Assembly (NCBI GenBank): GCA_002840755.1
Contig: PHBZ01000008.1
Location: forward strand, 1 to 64,000
Length of the DNA stretch: 64,000 nt
Reading direction: 5' to 3'
Source of the DNA: Chloroflexi bacterium HGW-Chloroflexi-10
GTDB taxonomy: Bacteria > Chloroflexota > Anaerolineae > Anaerolineales > Anaerolineaceae
Each line of letters starts with the position of its first letter. The stretch's first letter is position 1. A program made the translations under genes and the position numbers. Positions 1 through 9,750 of the stretch are shown here, piece by piece. The notes under the pieces were generated by a model that made no database searches, was not told the origin of the DNA, and worked only from the letters and a program-made list of their open reading frames with translations.

Positions 1-479
1 AATACCTTGGAAAAAAGATTGAAGCGTTTGAAATTAAGATGGCTGCCCTGCTAATTCTGATCATGCCACTAACGGTATTAGGGCTGACAGCCATCGCCGT
101 TTCGGTGTCTCCCGGACAGAGTTCGGTGTTAAACCCAGGGCCGCATGGATTAAGTGAAATTTTATATGCTTTTACTTCTCAAGGAAATAATAATGGGAGT
201 GCATTTGCCGGGTTAACAGGCAATACCATTTTCTATAATCTGGCTGGTGCGTTAGCGATGCTAATTGGTCGCTTCGGGTTGGCAATTCCAACTTTGGCAC
301 TCGCAGGATCATTAGCCCTGAAAAAGAAATCCCCCGCCGGTGCCGGTACTTTATCTACAACTTCTATTCTTTTTATTGGGTGGTTAATTGTGGTCATTAT
401 TTTAATTGGTGCGCTGAATTTCATCCCTGTTTTGGCATTGGGTCCAATAACAGAGCATTTACTGATGATTGGTGGGTAG
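1..479 (+). CDS. kdpA: Potassium-transporting ATPase subunit KdpA (C-terminal part)
   Basis: This is the end of the K+-translocating subunit of the KdpFABC pump. The frame is open from base 3, so the gene is cut by the window edge; the first internal Met codon at 39 is not the start. The visible 159 residues contain the motif [11 protein letters not shown], typical of the last selectivity-filter repeat of KdpA, followed by hydrophobic segments that fit the final transmembrane helices. The stop lies 2 bases before kdpB, as expected for a kdpABC operon. KdpA belongs to the superfamily of K+ transporters (SKT) and forms the channel-like path through which K+ passes to KdpB. Confidence 0.95.
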   Translation, partial: YLGKKIEAFEIKMAALLILIMPLTVLGLTAIAVSVSPGQSSVLNPGPHGLSEILYAFTSQGNNNGSAFAGLTGNTIFYNLAGALAMLIGRFGLAIPTLALAGSLALKKKSPAGAGTLSTTSILFIGWLIVVIILIGALNFIPVLALGPITEHLLMIGG

Positions 480-481
480 TC

Positions 482-2578
482 ATGAAGAATATACAGAAAA
501 AAAATTCGCTCAAACGAGAGCTTTATCAACATGCAGTTATTGATTCATTTCGAAAACTCAACCCACGGATTCAAATACACAATCCGGTTATGTTTGTGGT
601 AGAAATCGGCAGCATATTAACCACAGGTCTATGGATTCAGGCTTTAGCTGGTTTTGGTGAAGCACCAACTGTTTTTATTGGAGCTATAGCAATTTGGCTT
701 TGGTTTACGGTTCTGTTTGCAAATTTCTCGGAGGCATTAGCGGAGGGGCGCGGCAAAGCTCAGGCTGAAGCATTGCGCAAGACACGTCAGGAAACCAATG
801 CAAAAAAATTACCTGCAGCCTACATTCCTGGTGGAAGTCGCGATTATTACATCATGACACCCTCAACCATTCTGCGGAGTGGAGATAAATACCTGGTGGA
901 AGCCGGAGATGTTATTCCAGCAGACGGAGAAGTGGTGGAAGGAATCGCTTCGGTCGATGAAGCGGCGGTTACCGGAGAATCCGCCCCGGTGATTCGCGAA
1001 TCAGGTGGCGACCGCAGCGCCGTTACCGGAGGCACCCGCCTTCTTTCCGATTGGCTTATCATCCAGGTAACCGCCAACCCCGGTGAAGGATTCCTCGATC
1101 GCATGATTGGTTTGGTGGAAGGGGCAAAACATCAAAAAACACCCAATGAAATTGCACTGAATGTTCTATTGGCTGCATTCACCATCATATTTTTGGGTGT
1201 TTGTGTAACATTGCTGCCATTTTCTTTGTACAGTGTAAAAGCAGCCGGTGGCGGTCAGGTGATAACCATTACCGTATTAATTTCGTTGTTAGTTTGTCTG
1301 ATCCCAACAACGATAGGCGGATTACTCTCGGCAATTGGAATTGCGGGAATGGATCGCCTTATTCAAAGAAATGTGATCGCATTATCAGGAAGGGCTATTG
1401 AAGCCGCTGGCGATGTAGATGTATTGCTTTTAGATAAAACCGGAACAATTACATTGGGAAATCGGGAAGCAGTGGATTTTATTGCTGTAGGTGATATCAC
1501 CCAAAGAGAATTGGCAGAAGCCGCTCAACTAGCATCCTTAGCAGATGAAACCCCGGAAGGCCGCTCCATTGTAGTCCTGGCAAAAGAAAAATATGATTTA
1601 CGCGGTCGTTCAGTCCGGCCCTCAGAAATGATGCCGGAAGGAATGCAATTTGTGCCATTTACCGCTCAAACCCGCATGAGTGGGGTGCGCTTTGATCATA
1701 CATCCATTTATAAAGGTGCTCCGGATACAATGATTGCTTATCTGCAAAGTCAGAATGGAATCGCTACCCAGGAATTACGCCATCTGGTCGATACGATCGC
1801 GCGCAGCGGGGGCACACCACTGGTGGTTATCCGAAATGATGATGCTTTAGGTGTGATTCATCTGAAAGATATCGTTAAAGGCGGTTTAAATGAACGTTTC
1901 GTTCAACTTCGAAAGATGGGCATTAAAACGGTAATGATTACCGGTGATAACCCATTAACGGCTGCGGCAATTGCCGCCGAAGCGGGTGTGGATGATTTTC
2001 TGGCGCAAGCCACCCCGGAGAAAAAACTTAAATTGATTCGTGAATATCAGGATGGCGGCAGGTTAGTAGCGATGACAGGTGACGGAACCAATGATGCACC
2101 CGCTTTAGCCCAGGCGGATGTGGCTGTCGCTATGAATACCGGCACCCAACCCGCACGTGAGGCTGCCAATATGATCGATTTGGACAGCAACCCCACCAAA
2201 TTGATTGAAATTGTTGAAATTGGCAAACAATTACTGATGACCCGCGGTGCCTTAACCACCTTTAGTATTGCAAATGATGTTTCAAAATATTTTGCGATTA
2301 TTCCGGCTGCCTTCGTTTCAATTTACCCGCAATTGGGTGCCCTGAACATTATGCAGCTGGCAACGCCGGAAAGCGCTATTCTTTCAGCAGTAATTTTTAA
2401 TGCGCTCGTTATTATTCTGCTGATTCCGCTGGCTTTGCGTGGAGTCCCGTACAGAGCCGTAGGGGCGGCCAGGCTATTGCGAGACAACTTACTCATCTAT
2501 GGTCTGGGTGGTTTGATCACTCCGTTTATTGGAATTAAATTAATCGATATGCTGCTGAATGCGTTGCATTTGGTGTAG
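482..2578 (+). CDS. kdpB: Potassium-transporting P-type ATPase subunit KdpB
   Basis: This is the catalytic ATPase subunit of the high-affinity K+ pump, 698 residues against about 680 in E. coli. The phosphorylation motif DKTGT has its Asp at residue 318. The actuator motif TGES is at 164-167, and the hinge motif [12 protein letters not shown] lies toward the C-terminus. The frame stays open further upstream into kdpA, but the ATG at 482 gives the normal KdpB N-terminus and has a GGTGGG ribosome site about 6 bases upstream, so it is chosen as the start. In other Kdp systems the serine of TGES is an inhibitory phosphorylation site, and it is present here. The gene is followed by kdpC after 15 bases. 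Confidence 0.96.
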   Translation: MKNIQKKNSLKRELYQHAVIDSFRKLNPRIQIHNPVMFVVEIGSILTTGLWIQALAGFGEAPTVFIGAIAIWLWFTVLFANFSEALAEGRGKAQAEALRKTRQETNAKKLPAAYIPGGSRDYYIMTPSTILRSGDKYLVEAGDVIPADGEVVEGIASVDEAAVTGESAPVIRESGGDRSAVTGGTRLLSDWLIIQVTANPGEGFLDRMIGLVEGAKHQKTPNEIALNVLLAAFTIIFLGVCVTLLPFSLYSVKAAGGGQVITITVLISLLVCLIPTTIGGLLSAIGIAGMDRLIQRNVIALSGRAIEAAGDVDVLLLDKTGTITLGNREAVDFIAVGDITQRELAEAAQLASLADETPEGRSIVVLAKEKYDLRGRSVRPSEMMPEGMQFVPFTAQTRMSGVRFDHTSIYKGAPDTMIAYLQSQNGIATQELRHLVDTIARSGGTPLVVIRNDDALGVIHLKDIVKGGLNERFVQLRKMGIKTVMITGDNPLTAAAIAAEAGVDDFLAQATPEKKLKLIREYQDGGRLVAMTGDGTNDAPALAQADVAVAMNTGTQPAREAANMIDLDSNPTKLIEIVEIGKQLLMTRGALTTFSIANDVSKYFAIIPAAFVSIYPQLGALNIMQLATPESAILSAVIFNALVIILLIPLALRGVPYRAVGAARLLRDNLLIYGLGGLITPFIGIKLIDMLLNALHLV

Positions 2579-2593
2579 AAAGAGGATAATACA

Positions 2594-3163
2594 ATGAAAC
2601 TCCTTAAAACATCTTCTGTTTTTTTTGGTCTTATGGTCTTGCTCACCGGTGTAATATACCCCGGGATAATCACTGGAATCGCGCAATTGGCTTTTCCATA
2701 CCAGGCAAATGGTAGTCTGATCTACCAAAATGAACAAATTGTCGGTTCAGTTTTGATCGGACAACAATTTGATGATCCAATGTATTTCTGGGGCAGGCCT
2801 TCAACAACCGCGAATTTTCCTTATAATGCTATGTCTTCTGCAGGAAGTAATCTGGGGCCAACTAACCCTGTTTTGGAAACGCAGGTTTCAGCGCGTATCG
2901 CTGCGCTCCAGGCCGCTGACCCGGGTAATCCGCTGCCCATTCCTGTGGACCTCGTAACCACCTCTGCGAGCGGCTTAGATTCGGATATCAGCGTAGCTGC
3001 GGCACAATATCAGGCGGCGCGGGTGGCGCGGGTCCGCGGTTTGCCCCTGGATCGTATCGAGTCTCTAATTACCGCGAACACCACCGGGCGCACCTTTGGC
3101 TTGCTTGGGGAGCCGCGCGTCAATGTATTAAAGTTGAATCTTGCTCTGGATGCGCTAGAATAA
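2594..3163 (+). CDS. kdpC: Potassium-transporting ATPase subunit KdpC
   Basis: This is the small single-span subunit of the KdpFABC complex, 189 residues, a normal length. It has one N-terminal transmembrane helix (about residues 10-32). The outer domain shows the conserved stretch with FDDPMYFWGRPS, then SAGSNLGPTNP, and ends with GEPRVNVLKLNLALD, all typical of KdpC. An AGAGGA ribosome site lies 6 bases before the ATG. No separate kdpF is visible between kdpA and kdpB; it may be upstream of the window or absent. Confidence 0.95.
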   Translation: MKLLKTSSVFFGLMVLLTGVIYPGIITGIAQLAFPYQANGSLIYQNEQIVGSVLIGQQFDDPMYFWGRPSTTANFPYNAMSSAGSNLGPTNPVLETQVSARIAALQAADPGNPLPIPVDLVTTSASGLDSDISVAAAQYQAARVARVRGLPLDRIESLITANTTGRTFGLLGEPRVNVLKLNLALDALE

Positions 3164-3167
3164 AGAT

Positions 3168-5867
3168 ATGATAGAAAGCTATTCACGCCCCGATCCGGAT
3201 AAATTGCTGGAACGTATAAAAGCCGAAGAGCGACAACAATTACGCGGCAAGCTTAAGATATTTTTAGGTTATGTTGCCGGTGTTGGCAAAACCTACGCTA
3301 TGCTGGAAGCCGCCCATCAGCGCAAAGAAGAAGGTGTTGATGTGGTTATTGGCTATATTGAAACACATAACCGCAAAGAAACTGAAGCATTGGTTAGTGG
3401 TTTGGAAGTTTTACCACGCCATGAGCTGGATTATCGCGGCAGAATATTAACCGATATGAATCTGGATGCCGTATTGGCGCGGCACCCGCAATTGGTACTG
3501 GTGGATGAACTGGCGCATACCAATGTGCCCGGTTTACGCCATCCCAAACGCTACCAGGATGTGGAAGAAATATTGGAGGCCGGGATCGATGTTTACTCAA
3601 CCGTAAACGTGCAGCACTTAGAAAGCCTGAAAGATATCGTGTTCCAAATTACCGGTGTGACAGTACGCGAAACGGTTCCGGATCGAATTATTGATGAGGC
3701 TTATGAAATTGAACTTATTGATTTGCCCACGGATGAATTATTAAAACGGTTGCATGATGGCAAAGTATATATCCCGGATCAGGCCGCCCGGGCATTGGAT
3801 AAATTTTTCCGAAAAGGCAATCTCACAGCGCTGAGGGAATTGTCACTAAGAAGAGCTGCGGATCGGGTAGATAGCCAGATGCTTGACTATATGCAAACCA
3901 GGTCAATATCCGGTCCCTGGCCGGTTGGCGATCGCATTATGGTGTGTGTCAGTTCACATCCGATGGGCGAGCGCCTTATCCGTGCCGGCCGGCGTCTGGC
4001 AGACGATCTGAAAGCAGATTGGTATGTTGTCTTTGTGGAAACACCCGGGCATATGCATTTGCCCGCATCGAACCAACTGCGGATGCATGAAAATTTTCAG
4101 CTTGCCGAGGAACTGGGTGCCCAGGTATTGAATGTTACCGGTGAATCAGTGGCGGATTCTGTTATTGAATTTGCCCATAAACATAATATAACAAAAATTA
4201 TTGCAGGAAAACCCATGCGCCCACGTTGGTTTGAAATCCTGCGTGGCTCTGTAATAGACCAAATTATTCGTAAAAGTGGCCAAATAGATGTATACATCGT
4301 AAGCGAAGACACCGGCGTAATGCAAAATTCCGTTCACGGAATGATGCCCAAGGGTACAATATCTCAAAAATTATTTGGTTATTATGCCGGTAGTATACTG
4401 CTTGTCCTGTTAATAACAGTACTTGGTTTTCCTCTGCGTACTTTTTTAGAACCGACCAATCTTGTGATGTTGTACCTGGTGGCTGTCGTTCTATCCGCCG
4501 TATTTTGGGGACGAGGTCCTTCAATCCTGGCATCCGTTGTCTCGGTATTGGCTTTTGATTTCTTTTTCATTGACCCACGTTTGACATTCACCGTCAATGA
4601 CACACAATATATTCTTACATTCATAAGTTTATTGATTGTTGGTTTAATTATCAGCAACTCTGCTTCGCTTTTACGTAACCAGGTGATTGTTCTTCGGCGA
4701 AAAAGTCAACAAAGCCAAGCCCTAAACAATTTGAGCAGGGAATTAACCGGTGCGCTTACCCTGGATCAGGTGCTAAGCACGGTAATTCGGCATGTTTACA
4801 GTATGTTCATGCGTGAAATCGTTATATTGCTTCCTGAGGATGGAATTTTAACAGTTAAAGCTTCCACACCTGGCTTTATCATTAGTGAGTCTGAAATGGC
4901 AGTCGCTGATTGGGCATTTAAACACGGCAAAGAATCCGGAAGAGGAACAAACACTTTACCTGCCGCCGCCATTTATTATATTCCCTTGATCACTGCCAAC
5001 AAAACGGTCGGCATTCTTGGAAGCAAACCTCAAAACCCACAAGAGTATTTATCGGATGACCAACGCTTGCTAATGGAAGGTGTAGTAAACCTGGCTGCCA
5101 TCACCATAGAACGTGCTGCCTTTGCAGAAAAAGCTGCGCAGGCAGAAATGCTCCATAACACTGAAAAATTGCAGACTGCACTTTTAAATTCCATTTCTCA
5201 TGAATTAAGAACACCCCTGGCAACCATAACCGGTGTTTTAACCAGTTTTGAAGAAGAGGAAAGGATGAAATCCACTAACAAGATGGACCCAACAACCCGC
5301 TTGGAACTACTTCAATCTGCTACCAGGCAGGCCGGGCGGCTTAACCATATCGTTGAAAATCTGCTCGACATGACTCGATTGGAAGCCGGCGCTATTCATT
5401 TAAATCGCGAGCCTACCGATATTCAGGATCTGATTGGATCAGTGTCTCTTCTTTTGGAAACCGAGTTAACCAACCATCCTTTAAAAGTAGAAATGCCTTC
5501 TGACTTTCCATTAATCATGATGGATGCTGTTCTGATCGCCCAGGTATTGGAGAATTTACTGGATAATTCTTGTAAATACTCCGCAGCGCAGAGCCCAATT
5601 ACCCTGACTGTCGAAATAGAAGAAAAATTCATCAGGTTTGCTATCCATGACCAGGGAATCGGAATTCCTATAAACGATCTTGAACGTGTGTTTGATAAAT
5701 TCTACCGTGTGCAGCGCGAAGAAACTATCGCTGGAACCGGTTTAGGCTTATCAATCTGCAAGGGAATTGTAGAAGCGCACGGCGGTAAAATTTGGGCTGT
5801 AAATAACCCGGAAGGTGGAGCTACGGTTACCTTTATGCTGCCGTTATCGCCAGAGGATTTGAAATGA
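3168..5867 (+). CDS. kdpD: Sensor histidine kinase KdpD
   Basis: This is a full-length K+/turgor sensor kinase of 899 residues. The N-terminal KdpD domain carries a Walker A motif GYVAGVGKT (34-42), followed by a Usp-like domain (about 250-370). Next come four transmembrane helices of the DUF4118 type (about 400-505) and a GAF-like region (about 520-640). The kinase core has the phospho-accepting His at residue 678 in SHELRTPLATITG, and an HATPase domain with N, G1 and G2 boxes (ENLLDNSCKYS, DQGIGIP, GTGLGLSIC). It starts 4 bases after kdpC and overlaps kdpE by 4 bases, so the two are probably translationally coupled. It is expected to phosphorylate KdpE when K+ is low. Confidence 0.96.
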   Translation: MIESYSRPDPDKLLERIKAEERQQLRGKLKIFLGYVAGVGKTYAMLEAAHQRKEEGVDVVIGYIETHNRKETEALVSGLEVLPRHELDYRGRILTDMNLDAVLARHPQLVLVDELAHTNVPGLRHPKRYQDVEEILEAGIDVYSTVNVQHLESLKDIVFQITGVTVRETVPDRIIDEAYEIELIDLPTDELLKRLHDGKVYIPDQAARALDKFFRKGNLTALRELSLRRAADRVDSQMLDYMQTRSISGPWPVGDRIMVCVSSHPMGERLIRAGRRLADDLKADWYVVFVETPGHMHLPASNQLRMHENFQLAEELGAQVLNVTGESVADSVIEFAHKHNITKIIAGKPMRPRWFEILRGSVIDQIIRKSGQIDVYIVSEDTGVMQNSVHGMMPKGTISQKLFGYYAGSILLVLLITVLGFPLRTFLEPTNLVMLYLVAVVLSAVFWGRGPSILASVVSVLAFDFFFIDPRLTFTVNDTQYILTFISLLIVGLIISNSASLLRNQVIVLRRKSQQSQALNNLSRELTGALTLDQVLSTVIRHVYSMFMREIVILLPEDGILTVKASTPGFIISESEMAVADWAFKHGKESGRGTNTLPAAAIYYIPLITANKTVGILGSKPQNPQEYLSDDQRLLMEGVVNLAAITIERAAFAEKAAQAEMLHNTEKLQTALLNSISHELRTPLATITGVLTSFEEEERMKSTNKMDPTTRLELLQSATRQAGRLNHIVENLLDMTRLEAGAIHLNREPTDIQDLIGSVSLLLETELTNHPLKVEMPSDFPLIMMDAVLIAQVLENLLDNSCKYSAAQSPITLTVEIEEKFIRFAIHDQGIGIPINDLERVFDKFYRVQREETIAGTGLGLSICKGIVEAHGGKIWAVNNPEGGATVTFMLPLSPEDLK

Positions 5868-6562
5868 CAGAAAACACCTTCCGCATCCTAATTGTGGATG
5901 ATGAGCCTGAGATCTTGCGCTTTTTACGAGCTGCCTTGTTAACGCACCGGCATGCCGTAATTGAAGCAGACCGTGGAAAGGAGGCAATCAGAATGATTCG
6001 TGACCAAAACCCGGATTTGATGATTTTGGACCTGGGCCTGCCGGATATTGACGGTGTTGAAGTGACGCGTCGTGTTCGGGAATGGACTCAAATTCCAATC
6101 ATTATTCTGTCCGTTCGCAACCGCGAAGCTGATAAAATTGAAGCTCTCAATACCGGTGCGGATGATTATTTGTGCAAACCCTTCGGGATTGGAGAGCTAT
6201 TGGCACGCATTCAGGTGGTGATGCGTCGGGTGGGAAATACTGGCACGAAACCAATTTATCAGGTAGGCGAATTAATTCTAGATATCAACCGCCACCAGGT
6301 TGCTCTGGCTGGTATAAGTGTTGAACTTACGCCAACAGAATTTGATATCTTGAGCATTTTGATTCAAAATTCAGGCAAAGTAGTTACTCAAAGACAACTC
6401 ATTCAAAAAGTTTGGGGCGCAGGATATGAAAACGAATCCCGATTACTCCGTGTAAATATCAGTAATTTGCGCCGAAAAATTGAGTCTGATCCAACTCAAC
6501 CAATCTATATTCTGACAGAATTGGGAGTCGGATATCGTTTGAGAGACATTGAGATACAATAA
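5864..6562 (+). CDS. kdpE: Response regulator KdpE
   Basis: This is an OmpR/PhoB-type response regulator of 232 residues. The receiver domain has the acidic pocket VDDEPE at 11-16, the phospho-accepting Asp56 in LMILDLGLPDIDG, and the switch Lys in DYLCKPFG. The C-terminal winged helix ends GVGYRLRD. Its ATG overlaps the kdpD stop by 4 bases. In the known system it activates kdp transcription; the kdp promoter is outside this window. Confidence 0.95.
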   Translation: MTENTFRILIVDDEPEILRFLRAALLTHRHAVIEADRGKEAIRMIRDQNPDLMILDLGLPDIDGVEVTRRVREWTQIPIIILSVRNREADKIEALNTGADDYLCKPFGIGELLARIQVVMRRVGNTGTKPIYQVGELILDINRHQVALAGISVELTPTEFDILSILIQNSGKVVTQRQLIQKVWGAGYENESRLLRVNISNLRRKIESDPTQPIYILTELGVGYRLRDIEIQ

Positions 6563-6639
6563 AGAAAATAATTGGTTTAGTTTAAATCATTTTAAAAAAT
6601 GAATATTGCTAAACAATTAAGAGAGGTATTTCGGTTATT

Positions 6640-8139
6640 ATGCCGCGATTTGGATCACTTAAGTATATAAAGGGGAATCTTGGTGAAAGAATTTTCAAAA
6701 AATTTGCCATATACCTGCGTGCAATTTTACTCACCGGTGTAATTGTCGCAATACTTTTCCCTTTTCGCGGTTGGTTAAACCCAACCACCGTTGCATTAAT
6801 TTTTTTGATTCCTGTTTTAATTTGTACGACTTGGTGGGGATTAATCCCAGGGATCATTTCTTCAATTCTTACGTTTCTACTATATAATTTCCTTTTTCTC
6901 ACCCCCTACTATACATTTACGGTTCATGATTCACAGGATGTTGTTGCCCTGGGTATTTTTCTTGTCACAGCAGTTCTTATCAGTCAATTGGTTGGGTGGT
7001 CAAAGAAGAATCTTGAAATTGCAATATCACGTGAAAAAGAATTATCGCGTTTGTATGAGTTAAGTTTGAGTTTAACCGGAGTCAACAATCCTAAAGAAGT
7101 GGCGGAAATTATTGTTACGAATGGTACCGAAGCTATTCCAAATTGTGCGGTAGAGGTAACTATTTTCCTGGACCAACAAACACTGTTGGTAAAAAATTCA
7201 AATATTGCGTTTGAGTCTGATTTGGAAATTATTTCCAACAAGGTTTTTGCTCTAGAAACTGCACGCGGGAAGGTTGGCGAACTCCACTTGCAAAAAAGAT
7301 ATTTTCCTCTATCGCAACCCGAAATTCGTCTAATGCAAGCTTTTACCGCACAGGGCGCTTTAGCATTGGAAAGAGCAGTCCTGGCTCAAGTTGAAAATAA
7401 TACCAAGGTTTTGATAGAAAGTGACCGGATGAAAACTGCCCTGCTTTCCTCCGTTTCTCATGAACTACGCACCCCCTTGGCAGCCATTAAAGCATTTGTT
7501 ACAAGCTTGCTTAGTGATCAGGTTTCATGGGATAGCATTGAAAGAAGTGACCTGCTCAGTTCCATCGATGAAGAAACCGATCACTTAAATCTTCTAGTGG
7601 GTAACTTACTGGATATATCCCGCATTGAATCAGGAGACATGAATCCTAACAAAAAATGGAATCTGCTTTCAGAAATTGTCGAAGCAGCTATCAAACGCAC
7701 ACATTACACGTTAAATAATTTCACTATCAAGGTTGATATTCCTGATGATCAACCCCTCATTCCCGTAGATTATATGCAATTGGAACAGGTGTTTACAAAT
7801 TTATTCAGTAACAGTGCCAAGTATTCTCCTAAAGGAAGTATCATTCGGGTTTGGGCTGAAAAAAATGATAAAAATGAATTGCTTGTAGAATTACACAATC
7901 AATCGCCTCATGTAGAGCAGGAACACATAGATAGAATATTTACCAAATTTTACCGGGTCACCGATTCAGATAAAGTGAGTGGAACTGGGTTAGGTCTTTC
8001 TATTTGTAAAGGAATCATAGAAGCGCACGGTGGCAGGATCTGGGCAGAGAATTTATCAGAAGGTTTTGTCTTCAAATTTACCATACCACTTCACGCAAAA
8101 GATATGGCCCCGCCAATTATTACGCCGGAGATAGTATGA
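6640..8139 (+). CDS. DUF4118-GAF histidine kinase (KdpD C-terminal-half-like)
   Basis: This is a sensor kinase of 499 residues that resembles KdpD from its membrane part onward. It has DUF4118-type transmembrane helices (about 28-112), a GAF-like region (about 140-255), a HisKA domain with His274 in SHELRTPLAAIKAF, and an HATPase domain ending with GTGLGLSICKGIIEAHGG. The N-terminal KdpD ATP-binding and Usp domains are absent. Nothing upstream encodes them in frame, so this is a short architecture and not a frameshift. An AGAGAGG lies rather far (about 13 bases) from the ATG. It overlaps the next regulator by 4 bases. What it senses is unknown. Confidence 0.9.
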   Translation: MPRFGSLKYIKGNLGERIFKKFAIYLRAILLTGVIVAILFPFRGWLNPTTVALIFLIPVLICTTWWGLIPGIISSILTFLLYNFLFLTPYYTFTVHDSQDVVALGIFLVTAVLISQLVGWSKKNLEIAISREKELSRLYELSLSLTGVNNPKEVAEIIVTNGTEAIPNCAVEVTIFLDQQTLLVKNSNIAFESDLEIISNKVFALETARGKVGELHLQKRYFPLSQPEIRLMQAFTAQGALALERAVLAQVENNTKVLIESDRMKTALLSSVSHELRTPLAAIKAFVTSLLSDQVSWDSIERSDLLSSIDEETDHLNLLVGNLLDISRIESGDMNPNKKWNLLSEIVEAAIKRTHYTLNNFTIKVDIPDDQPLIPVDYMQLEQVFTNLFSNSAKYSPKGSIIRVWAEKNDKNELLVELHNQSPHVEQEHIDRIFTKFYRVTDSDKVSGTGLGLSICKGIIEAHGGRIWAENLSEGFVFKFTIPLHAKDMAPPIITPEIV

Positions 8140-8831
8140 TCACACAACCAAAACTACTGGTCATCGATGATGAACCTCAAATTCAACGAGCATTACAAAC
8201 CATTTTGAAAAAACATAATTACCAGGTTTCCATTGCTGCAACCGGTGAAGAAGGGTTGACCTTAGCGGCTATTGAGAAACCGGACATTATTATTTTGGAT
8301 TTAGGGTTACCCGATATCAATGGTATTATTGTATGTGAACGCCTGAGAGAATGGACGCAGACCCCCATTATTGTTCTTTCAGTACGCGACTCGGAACGTG
8401 ACAAAGTGATGGCGCTCGATAAAGGGGCGGATGATTATCTGGTAAAACCTTTCAGCATTGAAGAATTATTGGCGCGTGTACGTGTTTCCATGCGCCATGC
8501 TCTCCATTTACAGGGTCATCGTGAACCGGTATACCATTTTCATGGATTGGATATTGATCTCTCGCGATACTATGTAGCCAAAAATGGTATTGAAGTAAAG
8601 TTTACTGCAACAGAATTCAAACTGTTAGCATTTCTGGTAGCAAATGCCGGCCGAGTTTTGACCCATCAAACCATACTCAAACAAGTTTGGGGAATGGAAT
8701 ATATGGACAATATCGAATATTTAAGGGTATTCATCAGCCAATTACGCAAGAAAATTGAAGAAAATCCCAAAGAACCCAACTTCATTCTAAGTGAACCTGG
8801 CATTGGCTATCGTTTTTGTATAATCGACTAA
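8136..8831 (+). CDS. OmpR/KdpE-family response regulator
   Basis: This is the second KdpE-like regulator, 231 residues, and the partner of the short kinase just upstream (4-base overlap). The receiver has the acidic pair in IDDEPQ, Asp55 in IIILDLGLPDING, and a Lys in DYLVKPFS. The C-terminus is a winged-helix DNA-binding domain ending GIGYRF. It closely parallels KdpE at 5864-6562, which suggests duplication of a kdpDE-type pair and loss of the N-terminal half of the kinase. Targets may include the cation transport genes downstream, an inference from position only. Confidence 0.92.
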   Translation: MITQPKLLVIDDEPQIQRALQTILKKHNYQVSIAATGEEGLTLAAIEKPDIIILDLGLPDINGIIVCERLREWTQTPIIVLSVRDSERDKVMALDKGADDYLVKPFSIEELLARVRVSMRHALHLQGHREPVYHFHGLDIDLSRYYVAKNGIEVKFTATEFKLLAFLVANAGRVLTHQTILKQVWGMEYMDNIEYLRVFISQLRKKIEENPKEPNFILSEPGIGYRFCIID

Positions 8832-8856
8832 AGCAAAATCTTTCTCCCTTTACTTC

Positions 8857-8887
8857 AAAGCACCGGAATTCGGTGCTTTTTTATTTT
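8857..8887 (+). terminator. Rho-independent terminator after the second two-component pair
   Basis: A 9-bp stem AAAGCACCG / CGGTGCTTT encloses a 5-base loop and is followed by an uninterrupted run of T residues broken by one A. It sits 25 bases after the response-regulator stop and separates the regulatory genes from the transporter genes that follow. Confidence 0.85.
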
Positions 8888-8899
8888 TTCTTTATTTTA

Positions 8900-8929
8900 T
8901 TGACCAATTAGTTTGTATGCTCCTAATAC
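8900..8929 (+). promoter_or_regulatory. Predicted sigma-70 promoter for the Usp-like / permease genes
   Basis: The -35-like TTGACC (8900-8905) and -10-like TAATAC (8924-8929) are separated by 18 bases. The pair is placed between the terminator and a GGAGG ribosome site at 8955-8959. Sequence match only. Confidence 0.5.
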
Positions 8930-8964
8930 CCATCCGATATAAATAAACTATACCGGAGGCAGCC

Positions 8965-9711
8965 ATGAATACAATTCAATCAGAAATAATATCCAATTTC
9001 AAAACCGATCCAGGAAATACTGTGCAAATAGAACATGCCTTTACCAAGGGTGAAATTCGCAGCCAAATTTTCGATCGATTTAATCAACCCAATTCGTATC
9101 TCCTTCTCCCGGAAATCAGCGACTCAGTTGCAATTAAACGATTGATCGTTTTGGTACCGGCTGCGTCTTTTTCAGCATCCGAGTTTTCTTCCAAATTACG
9201 TCTATTTTTGTTGGAAAACTCTACTATCTTGTTTATCTCTATTATCACTGATCAAGAACAAGAGCTATTAGCACGCCGGCAGTTGTTATTTCTTGAACAA
9301 ATGTCTCGTTCTTCCAAAATTAAGGTCCACACAAAGTTGGTTCCTCAAGAATCCTGGGTAAAAGAAATTGAATGTATTACTCAACCAGGGGATTTGATAT
9401 TGTGTTCAGAAAATCATTTTGAACGCCAATCAATACGGAACCCCGTTTCTGTGGGTAGAGAAATATCTAGCAAACTTCATTTGCCTGTCTTGGTCCTCCA
9501 AAATATCGATTTCATTCGTCAGACACCAACAAAGAAAAAAGGACGTGAATTAATTGCCTGGATAGTATTTTTTTTGGTAATTTCATTTTTTACGTTTTTT
9601 CAATTTCAAATTTATCAATACATTACCGGATGGATCGGAACTATGTTTTTTTCTGTAACGGTGATTATTGAATTCTATTTAATTTGGAAGATCAATAAAA
9701 TTTTTAGTTAA
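8965..9711 (+). CDS. Membrane-anchored Usp-like protein of unknown function
   Basis: This protein of 248 residues is not firmly recognised. Residues about 50-175 read like a universal-stress-protein fold: alternating hydrophobic strands, a central region of the type QPGDLILCSENHF, and a late VGREISSKLHLPVLVLQN that resembles the last strands of Usp domains. Two hydrophobic helices follow (about 190-213 and 217-240), which would anchor it in the membrane. A clear GGAGG ribosome site precedes the ATG. It follows a kinase that lacks the Usp domain of KdpD and precedes a KimA-like permease that lacks the C-terminal Usp-like domain of B. subtilis KimA. A stand-alone sensory partner is therefore possible (inference). 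Confidence 0.7.
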   Translation: MNTIQSEIISNFKTDPGNTVQIEHAFTKGEIRSQIFDRFNQPNSYLLLPEISDSVAIKRLIVLVPAASFSASEFSSKLRLFLLENSTILFISIITDQEQELLARRQLLFLEQMSRSSKIKVHTKLVPQESWVKEIECITQPGDLILCSENHFERQSIRNPVSVGREISSKLHLPVLVLQNIDFIRQTPTKKKGRELIAWIVFFLVISFFTFFQFQIYQYITGWIGTMFFSVTVIIEFYLIWKINKIFS

Positions 9712-9750
9712 TTTTAGATCAAAAAATCACTATAAAAGGAAATTAAAAAC

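Noticed and set aside
380-481. Upstream extension of the kdpB frame
   Set aside because: It lies inside kdpA; the ATG at 482 gives the normal KdpB start and has a ribosome site.
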